NCBI GenBank assembly: GCA_004194705.1
Contig: SADC01001286.1
Span: forward strand, 62,001-126,000
Reading direction: 5' to 3'
From: Ditylenchus dipsaci
Lineage: Eukaryota; Nematoda; Chromadorea; Rhabditida; Anguinidae
Length of the DNA: 64,000 bases
The notes under the pieces were generated by a model that saw only the letters and a program-made list of their open reading frames with translations, was not told where the DNA came from and did not search any database. A program made the position numbers and the translations under genes. Below, one piece after another: positions 35,120 through 45,446 of this stretch (positions within the stretch are counted from its first letter, which is position 1; each line of letters starts with the position of its first letter).

Positions 35120-35910
35120 GGCTAGGGGAAACGGACAATACTTTTTTCTCCGACTAAAACACTTTTTTTTCCGACTAAAATATTTTTTTTCCGACTAATT
35201 TTATTTCGACTAAAACACTTTTTTCTCCGACTAAATACTTTTTTTCCGACTAATTTTGATACTCGACACGAAATCAACCATTTTTAAAAAATTTTGTGTG
35301 AAATTCAAGGGTTGGCAAAGACCAGATGGCTGGAGACCCACTCCGGAATGGCGAAAAGGCCAAAATTATTGGTTTTTTGGGGGTTTACTAAAGGGGGAGT
35401 AAACTTTTTGAGAAAAATCGATTGAGCGGATCAGATTTCGGGTCCGATCGGCTTAATCGCCCACAACTCCACCCTGAACCACTCGAAACCACCATAAACC
35501 TGGAATTCTGAGCGATTAAGCCGATCGGACCCGAAATCTGATCCGCTCAATTGGTTTTTCTCAATAAGTTTACTCCCCCTTTAGTAAACCCCCAAAAAAC
35601 CAATAATTTTGGCTTTTGGCCATTCCGGAGTGGGTCTCCAGCCGGAAAAAAAAAGTATTTTAGTCGGAGAAAAAAGTGTTTTAGTCGGAAATAAAATTAG
35701 TCGGAAAAAAAAATATTTTAGTCGGAAAAAAAAGTGTTTTAGTCGGAGAAAAAAGTATTGTCCAGGGAAAACTTGCCAAAAACGAAATTTGCCAAAAGTA
35801 TGTTTGCCAAAACTTTCGGTGAAATTCGGGCGAATTCAACCGAATTTCAGCGAAAGTTTCGGCAAAGTATACTTTTGGCAAATTTCGTTTTTGGCGAGTT
35901 TCCCCTAGCC
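35120..35910. mobile_element. 791-bp foldback element, copy B, with TTAGTCGGAAAA arrays
   Basis: The ends GGCTAGGGGAAAC and inverse are flanked by 8-bp repeats ACTTCAAG (35112-35119, 35911-35918). Arms are ccgactaaaatactttttt arrays. The core 35285-35640 is homologous to copies A and C. Between the right array and the end lies a second hairpin of ttgccaaaaRYRaaatttgcc (35765-35905). Confidence 0.85.
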
Positions 35911-36054
35911 ACTTCAAGGCTGGTATGGATTTATACGGTAAGCTCCTTAACGAGAAAGTTGTTGTAATTTGTTGCAGTTGTGAGAATTTATAGTTAGGGT
36001 AGTGGTTGCAGTATATACCTGCCAGTTCGAAAAATTTTGACCATAAATTTTAGG

Positions 36055-36205
36055 GTCCGCCCTGTTTCCCCTCAAAGGACGTTTCCCTTAAGGCCATTTC
36101 CCCTCAAAGGACGTTTCCCCTCAAAGGCCGTTCCCCTCAAAGGACGTTTCCCCTCAAAGTTCCCCTCAAAGGCCGTTTCCCCTCAAAGAACGTTTCCCTC
36201 GAAGC
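36055..36205. repeat. Tandem CCCCTCAAAGGACGTTT array
   Basis: About eight units of 17-18 bp reading cccctcaaaggacgttt or ...ggccgttt. The following phrase cagattcttctccttctacct recurs at 39138-39158. Confidence 0.75.
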
Positions 36206-36399
36206 TCCCTCAGATTCTTCTCCTTCTACCTTTGTAACCGCTTGTACGTCAAATAAAATATTCACTCTTCTCGTGTTAGAGAAATTTTTCAATCGTCGAT
36301 ATATATTTTTCGGACACGGACACAATATCCCGGGCCACAACATGTCAATTCAAACATTTTTCTATGAACCGACCACAGTTTCACTGGATCTCACACGAA

Positions 36400-36780
36400 A
36401 GTAGCACCATCTGGAATACCACCTAGAGTACCACCTGGCCAGGTGGATGCTCACCTGGATGGCCTAAAAATAAAAAAGTTAATTTAAATAAGATAGCCAT
36501 TCTTCTAAACTGAAGGTTTGCGAGGAATCGGGATTGTTAAGACCAAAAGTGCGATTTTACCTACCCAACTCCAAACCTGGGGTAGGTACACCTGGACAGG
36601 TTGATATCCAGGTAACTGCAGAGTAGGGTATGTTCACCCAAATGACCTGAAAAGTCAAATGCTTGTCTTTTTATATCTAAAAATATGGTAAAATATAAGG
36701 AGTGCACCCAAGTGGATTCGAACCAGCCACCTCGGTGGTGGATATCCAAGTGGTCGCCCTTTTTTGCTCACGTTTTCGGC
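36400..36780. other. Intergenic; paired acctggacag/ccaggtggat phrases and a tRNA-like piece
   Basis: 36690-36757 read on the minus strand contains ggctggttcgaatccac, a B-box-like sequence, without a foldable tRNA. No gene seen. Confidence 0.35.
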
Positions 36781-36825
36781 TTCCAAAATAATTTTTCTGC
36801 ATCAATTATAGCACACTGAAGATGG

Positions 36826-36957
36826 TTCGACAGTGGTAAAATCACGTTTTACGAAGAAATTTTTGAGTTATCGTAAATTCTCGATTTTGATAAATTAAGA
36901 TTTCACAATAACTCGAAAATTTCTCGATAAAACGTGATTTTACCACTGTCAAACCAG
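36826..36957. repeat. Hairpin of about 130 bp
   Basis: ggttcgacagtggtaaaatc and cgttttacgaagaaattttt pair with aaatttctcgataaaacg and gattttaccactgtcaaacc. Confidence 0.6.
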
Positions 36958-37269
36958 CTTCAGCATGCTCGAATCAGTGCATAAAATTTTGGAACCTGGA
37001 AACGAAGGGGAAACGAAGCGGACCCGTTGTGACGGTTACTACGTATTTGAGCCCTTTTGATTTGAGCCCCCGCATTTGAGCCCTTTTGATTTGAGCCCCA
37101 CATTTGAGCCCCCACATTTGAGCCCCCGCATTTAAGCCCTGCATTTAAGCCCTGCATTTGAGCCCAATTTAATTTTTTGGGTGGGCTTATTAGTCGCTCG
37201 CCCGTCACGTTCTGATCGAGGTAATTAAAAGTCCTAGAGTTTCACGCTTTTTTCAAGATCTGATTTTTA

Positions 37270-39014
37270 AGGCCTAATCATTCTCCGAGCAGTCAGACTT
37301 CGCAGTCACCAATTAAAGCCAAAACTTCGCAGTCACGAAAAAGCAGTTTTTTGACTGCGCAGTCAAATTTTGACTGCGCACTTTTTCTTGGTGACTGCGC
37401 AGTCTGACTGCGCAGTCAACATGACCCGCAGTCACCATTCATTATTGTGTTTTGAATTTTGGAGTTGCACAATTTAACTGTGAATAACGACTGTTATTTT
37501 GATTCCACTTAATTGCTCTCACATAGAGTGTACTTTTCAATAGTTCAGAAAAATGCCTGTTGCGGAACATGAAGCTATTGCAAGATGGTTGGCTTTACGG
37601 CTTCTCAAACGTCGATCTTATATACGACCAGCACATTACACAGCAGCTCGAAACAGGACATCCTTTGCAATCTTCTGGAGATACTATAACAGCCCTGATG
37701 AGCGAGATCTTGTGCGGTTTTTGCGAATTACAAAGCCTAAGTTCGACCAGTTGTACACCAAGGTATATTATTTCATGGTTCTAGCTTCAAAACTTTTTGA
37801 TCTCAATCTGTTTAGCTTCAAGATCAATTAGATGCACACTGCCCTACTCATTTGCGACCAATTAACGGGATCATTCGTTTGGCCATATTTTTGAGGTGCA
37901 AATCAGTATCGTTTAAGTAAGTTTGTTCAAAAAATAGATTCTAGGTTTATCGCTACTGGCCCGACTTACTCAGCTGTCGCTATTCTGTTTGCAATTGGAG
38001 ATTCAACTGTTGTGTCTATCTGCCGGGAAGTCGCATCGGCCATAGTTATAAGCATGGAGTCAAAATACTTGCCAACACCATCTCGAGAGATGTGGATACG
38101 CAACTCTGAGCTGTACGGGAGACTGAGAAATTTTAAAAATGCTATTGGTTCTATTGACGGAAAGCATATAGCCATCAGTCGGCCGGATAATTCAGGGTCC
38201 ATCTTTTACAACTATAAGGTCAGTATTAAAATCAGCAGAAATTGTGTTGATAGACATTTTTAGAAGTTCTATTCGATTGTGCTGCTAGCAATCGCTGATG
38301 CAGAGTCAAGATTTATCGCTGTAGATATTGGTGCTGCGGGAAGGAATAGTGATGCAACGCTGTGGATCTCTAGCCCTATTCGAGCTTTTATGGAGTCACC
38401 AGCTGCTAATTTGCCACCTGTTGGAGTAGATGGACTTCCATACGTGATTCTAGGAGACGGCGGATTTGGCTGCACAGATTTAGTGAGATATTGTATTCTT
38501 TCAATATGAAATTTAATTTTTTCTCCAGATCATAACTCCCTTTACCGAAGTAAGCGCCAACACAAACGAAAGGATTGTGTTCAACGAGAGACTTAGTCGA
38601 GCAAGGAGCTCTGTGGAACATGCTTTTGGAATCTTCGCACAGCGTTGGAGGCTATTTCTTGGCGTAATAGAAGCCAGGTTTGAATGATTAAGGGACCATA
38701 CAGTTTATGCCACTTTTATAGTCCTAGCAATGTCCGACTCTTTGCACATGCCGCTGTGATTCTACACAACTACCTAACTTGTGCGCTCGAGGGTGAAGTT
38801 GACGACGACATTTTCTTTCCCGAAAATAGAAGACTTCTTGCAGACCAAAGAAATAAGATGATACAAGATGATATAAGAAGATAAGATGATATAGGGTAAG
38901 ATGATACATACAAACCCCACATTTCAAAATTTTAATGACTGCGCAGTCAAAATTCAATGACTGCGCAGTCAGCTTTACTGCGCAGTCATGACTGCTCGGA
39001 GTATGATTAGGCCT
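37270..39014 (+). mobile_element. Complete PIF/Harbinger DNA transposon (1745 bp)
   Basis: The terminal inverted repeats AGGCCTAATCATTCTCCGAG and AGGCCTAATCATACTCCGAG are flanked by a 3-bp TTA duplication (37267-37269, 39015-39017). Subterminal zones are arrays of tgactgcgcagtca. The pre-insertion sequence is preserved inverted at about 30612-30660, where ...gatctgatttttaac... runs uninterrupted with a single TTA. That confirms the boundaries. Only the transposase fits between the ends. The second, Myb-like protein usual for Harbinger elements is absent. Confidence 0.95.
37553..38884 (+). CDS. HARBI1-like: PIF/Harbinger transposase, HARBI1-type DDE nuclease
   Basis: Cut-and-paste transposase acting on the flanking ends. 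Short introns (about 42-55 bp) join segments from MPVAEHEAIARWLAL, PTHLRPINGIIRLAIFLR, and ATGPTYSAVAIL (helical N-terminal part) to the DDE core. Catalytic Asp lies in GSIDGKHIAI, the second Asp in VILGDGGFGC, and Glu in RSSVEHAFGIFAQRWRLF. The end is RLFAHAAVILHNYLTCALEG, typical of the family, with a stop at 38884. All exon frames are open and splice sites intact, so it may encode a functional enzyme of roughly 375 residues, near normal for HARBI1-like proteins. Confidence 0.93.
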
Positions 39015-39700
39015 TTAACAAAACGACAGAAAAAATCTAGTGGTAACATATGCAAGCAATTTATTGATAACATTCAACAATTTAAATGAAACACTAGAAC
39101 AAACAACAATTTCAATAAGTGTCATTTTCATTCTCTTCAGATTCTTCTCCTTCTACCTGCCTGCCTTCGACAGGCAACCTAATTCAATAGGAAGCCCCTT
39201 TGTGGGTACATGGTCCGGGATAAGGGCTGACCCTTTGGGGTACATGGTCCGGGATAAGGGCTGACCCTTTGGGGTATACTTATTTATATCACTTCCTGGT
39301 TATATATTATTGTTGTTATTTCTCTAAATCGACCATCGATAAGCCGACACCCCGGTAAGCCGGCACCTCGATAAGCCGACACCCTGGGTTCGGTCGCTTG
39401 GGGTGTCGGCTTATCGAGGTTCGAATGTATTTAAAAATAAAAAAACTATTTTGAATCTTCATTAGAACAAAACGGCAAGCCCGATTTGGTCATTTGACGT
39501 GTTTGACACGCCGTGTGAGGATGTATTTGTTGTAGGAAAAATTTACCGTAGGATGAATTCACCGGGATAAAATGGATTTGGCGAAGATGTGTAAAAGGTT
39601 TGAAAATTAGAGAACAAACGCGGGGCCCAAACGCACGGTAACCATACCACGAGCCCTACTAGCTTGCCTGCATACCAATTAAAGAGATACTAAAGACAAC
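39015..39700. other. Intergenic repeats downstream of Harbinger
   Basis: 39150-39280 holds ccggaccatgtaccccaaag-type phrases in tandem (inverse of 29690). 39310-39430 is a small MITE-like inverted pair of ccgacacccc/ggggtgtcggcttatcgagg. 39530-39650 matches 21910-22030 (accgggataaaatg, then cggggcccaaacgc). No gene. Confidence 0.5.
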
Positions 39701-39719
39701 AGAGCTAATAACAGAACCC

Positions 39720-39725
39720 TTTATT
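39720..39725 (-). terminator. Poly(A) signal AATAAA (minus strand)
   Basis: AATAAA lies 207 bp past the stop of the minus-strand gene 39932-41084. Confidence 0.5.
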
Positions 39726-39931
39726 TAACGCAAACAAAGTCTCAAAAAGATACGAACATGGAGAACCTAAGAGCAACAAAATCACCCGTAGGCTAGACGG
39801 ACAAGCAATAACCATCCATTTTCAACAATAAAACAACGCAGCCACATTACAACATAGCCAAGACGAACATAACCAAGCCAAACCGAAGATAAAAGATTGT
39901 CGGAATTTTAAAACGGCTCTTTCAACCACGT

Positions 39932-41084
39932 TCAGCATTCACCCACCGGCATAACCAACAGAGGACACTTTCCGACAAGATGAGCTTTTGATCCAGTAGC
40001 AAGCAAAGGCCGCTAAACATACAAGAAATTCAATATTACGTTGCTAATCAATACGATGTACCAGATCGTTTCCTGAAGCTTGGGACAGCTGTAACATGAA
40101 TATAAAGGATCTTCTCGACTATTCTAAAATCATGTAACTTACACCACATTACCTGCTCCATCACTGAGCTCATGGAAAGACCAATGATCAAAACACTGCT
40201 GCTGAAGCCAAGGAAGGTTGTTCAGAATGCAATAATTTTGTAGTCGCCAAAGCATAGAGAGCAGCCATTTTCGACCTTCAAGAAACACAAATGCATTTGC
40301 CTAATATAAATGCTGAAACTACATACCTGCTTGCTAGACCCAGTGCTGACAATGGATTGTAGGGAGGCTGACTTAACACTACCACTGCTACTCACGCTCA
40401 AGCTGTCAAAATCATCAACGACTTTGACAATCTTCTCAGCAAACTGAAAAAGAGCCTAAGATTTTACACGACAACTGAAAAACCGACCGACAACTCCGAA
40501 TCAGCAGATACCTTCTTGTTCAAAGCACTGTGTCTGCAGGAAGAGAAAGAAATGTCAGAATTTGGGCTTGTGCGAATTTTTTCGGAGAGACTGTACTCAA
40601 GAAAGTTACATACCAAATCATCATGAAGCGTGGAATGCCCCGACTTTTTGATAAACTTCAGTTCTTCCAACAATTCAGGTGCAGCTTGCTTATTCTCCAC
40701 GGCCCATTTCACTTTCGAAAACACAACGTCCCAAATCAGCTGCTCGTTGGGCAACAACTCAATAGAAGGCGAGACCAGCGTTGGCAATTCCGGCTGTTTT
40801 TGAAAAGTAGCTGTCTTGATCGGACGAGACAACAGAGAAGCGAATGAGGTCTTATCCAGAAGCACATTAGATGCGTAGAACTTGTTCAAAGCAGGCTGCG
40901 GCATAAACTTGGTGATTAAAGAAGGAGGCGGCGATGAAAAATTGCCCAAACTGATCAGCGGAGAAGGCAAAGGATACTGACTGTTGTTGTTGATATTTTC
41001 CTGGAAGGAAAAATCCCACTTCCTAGCTGCAAGTCCTGCACCGGCTGATTGATCCACGAATGAAGACGAGACCCCATTTTGCAA
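39932..41084 (-). CDS. Unrecognised 5-exon gene, about 272 codons
   Basis: Exons (minus order) 41084-40614, 40443-40327, 40275-40153, 40088-40062 and 40012-39932. All junctions are phase 0 with good GT-AG sites. The start MQNGVSSSFVDQSAG is the first ATG of the long open exon. Segments include WDVVFSKVKWAVENK, ELLEELKFIKKSGHSTLHDD, FAEKIVKVVDDFDSL and VLIIGLSMSSVMEQ, ending LLVMPVGEC. One in-frame TGA at 40222-40224 sits mid-exon between ENGCSLCFGDYKIIAF and TTFLGFSSSVLII. It may be a base error or a real nonsense change. Helical, partly Ser-rich, with no membrane span or known domain. Confidence 0.62.
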
Positions 41085-41517
41085 GCAGTTGGCTTATAGC
41101 AAGGTAATAACTAAACAAATAGACTAGAACAATTTATATGGGACTAACTTCATATGTAGCGACCCTCTATTTAACGTACGCCCGTGGGATACACCCTATA
41201 TGAACGGTAAATAAAAGTGCACGTATTATGGAGTATAAGCCTAGGGCAATCAGAATTGAGGTGCGAGATCGAGGCATGAATTCTCTCGGCTGTCGTATAT
41301 CAGACAGATTTTTTTCGGTTTACTGATCTGAAATTCAGATTCTGAATAGCTTTTTTACAATTTTCCATATCCGCTATTGGCTAAATAAAATTTAAAAAAA
41401 TCGACCTCGCACCTATACCATATAGACCTCATACAGTTAGAAGTTCTGACATTTTTAATTAAAATTTTTAACTTTGTCTCCACTGTGACTACAGGCACCA
41501 GAATCTCGAATGTCCTA

Positions 41518-41900
41518 TACAGTTAAAACTCGTTATAATGAACTTCAAGGGACCGACCAAGTTAGCGGCTTTGAAACCCTTTTTACACCCATTTTTTAAG
41601 CTTTTGCTTTCTCTGTTTTGACAGTCTGGTCCCAAGTATTGCAATTTGCAAGGATTCTGATTCTGCCGATCATTATTTGTAGATCCAAAAATTTTTCTCA
41701 AAAGAAGCAAAAACTTGATGAAAAACAAGGTTTTCATTGAACCGAGTTTCGTTACACAGTCAAAGCTCTATATAAGGGGCACTGAATTAGCCCTATACAC
41801 ACTGAACAAAAATTCGGGAGCATTTTTTTTAAATTTGGGGCAGAAAAAAGTAATCTGGGGGCAAAAAAGAGTAATTAGGGGATTTCAAATTTGGGGGCAG
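41518..41900. mobile_element. Degenerate pogo-like MITE
   Basis: cagttaaaactcgttataat at the left, ttacacagtcaaagctctat near the right. Arms show gttttgacagtctggtccca as in other MITEs here. Ends are unequal and no clear TA pair is visible. Confidence 0.5.
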
Positions 41901-41915
41901 AAAAAAGGGCTCAAG

Positions 41916-42056
41916 GTCAATTGATCTACGGTCAATTGATCTACGGTCAATTGATCTACGGTCAATTGGTCTACGGTCAATTGATCTACAGGTCAATTGA
42001 TCTACAGGTCAATTGGTCTACAGGTCAATTGATCTACAGGTCAATTGATCTACAAA
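41916..42056. repeat. Tandem array of GGTCAATTGATCTAC
   Basis: Nine units of 15-17 bp, ggtcaattgatctacR with occasional ggtctac. Perfectly regular with no spacer sequence. Each unit contains the palindrome tcaattga. Confidence 0.9.
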
Positions 42057-42059
42057 TTA

Positions 42060-42920
42060 ATTCAAACTAGCTTTTTGTGTTTTAAATGTCTAATTGCTAA
42101 CTCTGGTTCGATTTTTAAAACTTTCTCAGCTGCTAATGGTTTTCCCTTTCTCTACATAACTTGAGTTTAGTTTGATAAGAATAATTTTTTAGTTGTCAAG
42201 TCAGCTCTTGGAAATTCAAGCTCTTCGCTCTATCCCTGCTTTCTGGTCTTTGATCGAAATCTTCGATTTTTTATCTATTTATAGCCAGTATATCGGATTG
42301 ACCAGCTAATATTGTTAATTGTACTACCTGTTGACTACACAATCAATCGTTTTATACTAGCCGGACGCGGTGCTAATATCCTTTAGGCGTACAGACTCCT
42401 CATTGTGCGCGCGCCATTTTCGGATTTAGCTGAAATAGTAAAAAATCATTGTATCCTATCCAGAATCGTGTCCTAAACACGGTTCGATAATTCTAAAACA
42501 GCTATTTGACTTGTAGGAAGCCCTGTTTCGGAGTATCTTCATACACCGTAGGTTATTCAGTTAGTACTCAGATTTTTGTACCTAGATGTACCTACGAAGG
42601 CACTCAGATGTAAATATAAAGGCAGTCTCTAGGTGTGTGTACTCAGGTGGAAGTGAGTTAGTGGTGGTACCCGATGCTCAGGTGGTTTAGGTGGATCTAC
42701 ATACCTGGAGATGATTGGATACCTAAAAAGGCAGGTTATAACAAGGAAAGTAACCTCTTGGGTCTACTCAATTAATGTTCTCAATAAACATCATAGTCGA
42801 TACTCGAGTAGATGGATGTCCACCGATGGATGTCCAGCGCAAAATTTCGTCTTTATGTTTCGGTTTCTGAACAGCTTTTACGTTCACTGATTCTAATAAT
42901 ATAAAGGAAGTCTGCACGTA
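42060..42920. other. Intergenic, no gene seen
   Basis: Low-complexity AT-rich DNA. Near 42560-42720, ggtggta/tacctacc phrases resemble those at 36400-36640. Confidence 0.35.
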
Positions 42921-42932
42921 GTGAACTGTAAT

Positions 42933-43121
42933 ATGAGCGATTTTACGAAAAATCGAAATACCATACAAAATGGCATTTTACCAATATCAAACCGTCTTCA
43001 GCATGCAAAATATAATGCGGAAAAGAACCAGAAAAAGATGAAACAATATTCGCGCCAAGTGGACGACCACTTGGATTGGTTAGAGCACGAATTATCTGAC
43101 AAAACTGTGGTTGGGTTATGA
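42933..43121 (+). CDS. Small ORF, possible gene or last exon (62 aa)
   Basis: MSDFTKNRNTIQNGILPISN onward, charged, ending DWLEHELSDKTVVGL with TGA at 43119-43121 and an AATAAA at 43132. The composition (QKKMKQYSRQVDDHLDWLEH) is helix-like. No family recognised. It could be captured transposon sequence. Confidence 0.35.
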   Translation: MSDFTKNRNTIQNGILPISNRLQHAKYNAEKNQKKMKQYSRQVDDHLDWLEHELSDKTVVGL

Positions 43122-43131
43122 AAAGTATAAA

Positions 43132-43137
43132 AATAAA
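43132..43137 (+). terminator. Poly(A)-type hexamer AATAAA
   Basis: Eleven bases after the stop of the 42933-43121 ORF, the only support that this ORF is transcribed. Confidence 0.3.
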
Positions 43138-43139
43138 AG

Positions 43140-44640
43140 GTTAATATTTAATACAAAATATGGCAATCTTATTTTTAAAAAAGCAGGATCGTTTGGCGTG
43201 TACATGATAATTTAGGGTGGTACAGGGTGGTTTGGGGTAAGTTCGGGTATTTTGAGGTTATTGAGGTGGTTTGAGATAGTTTGGAGTGTTAGCCAGCCAA
43301 AGCTGGAAAAAATATGGAAAAGGTAAAAGTAATTGAACCAAAGATAGCAATTATGGGAAAAGGTAAAAGTAAGTGAACCAGAGATAGCAACTTTCTCAAT
43401 GTTTTTAAAATTTTAACAATTTGTTTGATGGCTCATTAGAAACTAGAAGAGTAGGGCTGCATGCTGGTCTGAAAAAAATAAAAAAATGATAAGAAAACAC
43501 TGAGATATGGTCGTTTTAAAAATTTGGTGGGGAAATTCAGTAATTTTGGGGAATTTCACACTTTTGGTGGGGAAATTCACTTGCAGCCTTTCGAAAAATA
43601 TTCTGCAAAATGTGATTTGTAGTGCTTGATCTGCACTACAACATATTGAAAGAATGTTAGCCCAGCACACAAAACTTCATCCACTTTTTCTCACAACGAG
43701 TCGATTTGGGAAAACAGAAAATCCGGGGATCAAAAATTCGGTTTTTTATTTGTTCTGTCTATTTACCCACTATTTTACTAACACTTACTGAATGTTAATA
43801 TACCATTCGCTAGAAAATTTGCAGGGCTACAAAATAATTTATCGTGCACAAAAAATTGAAAATTTAAAATGGTCCTATGGTGCCCTTGAAGGATAGGGTT
43901 TTTTTTGGACACCCTGTATTCAAAAAAAACGACCGGTGAATTTAGATTTCTTCACTATTTTTGGATCACAGTGAAGAATCAGGCTGGCAAAAAGTGGGAC
44001 CCTCAGCCGGAAACTAGCTTTTGGGCATGGCGCCATATTTAGACCCGACCTCAAGTTCGACACCGCCTAGGGTGACGCGGTACTTTTACCTTAAACTTTT
44101 AAATATTCTATCATAGGGTGGTTTTTTTCAAAATATAAAGGCTTTTTTTCAACAGGCAATTATTGGTAATGCGCATTTTTATGACTATGATGAATAAATA
44201 AATATGATGAAACTGATGCATAAGAAAGAATTGCGAAACAAAACAACGAACATTTTCAAGCACCTCTAATTTCAAAACCACCCTATACATTTAATTCGTC
44301 AATTTAGTTATAAAGATAGGCTGTCGATATATCGTGACTACAGGGTGTTTCAAGAAGTTTATTGGGTTTAAAATGGCCATGACTTTTTCATAGAGCGTTT
44401 TCTGAAATTCTGTATTCGCAACTCGAATTTTCACTCCGAAATTCAAACCACTCTCGAAACCCTCAAACTACTCTCGAGAAATATTTTGCTTACATTAATT
44501 ATGTTCAAAAGAGGTTTCAAAAATGCTTATTCCTGGCTTTTAATTCAAAAATTCTGTGCCCCCACTAACCTGGCACCCCTGATTACTTGTCACCTTTAAT
44601 CGGTCCCCAGGGGTGCCGGGTTATCACAGTTTGACTGTAT
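43140..44640. other. Intergenic, mixed element remnants
   Basis: 43195-43290 has ggtggtttgggg phrases. 44335 starts one end of a cagggtgtttcaagaag-type element. 44590-44640 ends in a MITE terminus (gccgggttatcacagtttga). No gene. Confidence 0.4.
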
Positions 44641-44717
44641 GGCCATCTTAAACCCTAAAATTTCTTGCATCACCATAGATATCGAAAGCAGCTGAGAGTA
44701 TGGCAGAGCAAAGTAAC

Positions 44718-45000
44718 CTTGCATTTCGCGCAGAATCACATCCCTCTCATTCTCGATCTCTCGTAACCACACACACAATTTAGGAGGACGTCCGACAGGA
44801 TTTCAACGGCTAAAAAGCAGCATTGACTTTAATTAAATAAAAGGACAAAAGACGAAATCACCCAAATTACCTTTATCGGTGTCGTGCGCAAAACATTTAG
44901 CAAAATAGGTAGTTTGTTCTCTAGATGTGTAAGCATTCAGATGAGCGCCCATGTTTTCCACTTCTAGCTCTAGGTCAAACTGCGAGCGATTGCGAGTCCC
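44718..45000 (-). pseudogene. PMPCB: Fragment of mitochondrial processing peptidase beta subunit
   Basis: Two minus-strand exons, 45000-44871 and 44809-44718, joined by a 61-bp intron. The first reads [20 protein letters not shown] then [15 protein letters not shown], nearly identical to the segment right after the zinc-binding HxxEH of PMPCB. The second reads AVEILSDVLLN then, one frame over, REIENERDVILREMQ. The upstream part with HxxEH and the downstream part were searched for by eye and not found in the adjacent several kb. A MITE end follows at 44640. Cytochrome bc1 core protein 1 is a close paralogue, but GTKNRSQ and LREMQ favour PMPCB. Fragment or part of a gene with very long introns. 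Confidence 0.75.
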
Positions 45001-45446
45001 CTGTAAGATTGCTGAGTTTTAACAGCACATGCCTGAACTTCAAAAGCAAATTACAACTACTTTTATATTGTTTGACGTGTTTTTTTAGAGATGGAAGTTC
45101 AGATCTTCTTTTGATAAGCCGCAGAATACAAAAAAAACTAAAAATAACGAGAAGAAACATTTTTTTCAACATTGTGAATAAAAATTACACTGCTGGAAAA
45201 AATGAAAACAAGTGTCTGTCAATATCAAAAATTTAATTAAAATAGTCTGCTCTGCAAGATCAAATTCTGTCCTTCCCTTTTTAGACGCTTTCAGAAAACT
45301 TTTAATATATCGAAAGTAATTGAATATTGAAAAAAATTAATTTTAAAATTAATTGTTAGAACATGAAACACTAAATTAAGCAGAACGAACTGTACAAGAA
45401 AAACTTTTATCTGAGTCTCTATGCCGATTTTGAATTTTAAACGGAT

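Noticed and set aside
36690..36760. tRNA gene on the minus strand
   Set aside because: Only the B-box-like part is convincing. T-stem pairing is incomplete and no D-arm or acceptor stem can be drawn.
41916..42056. Regular repeats that might suggest a CRISPR array
   Set aside because: Units abut with no unique spacers, and the genome is clearly eukaryotic.
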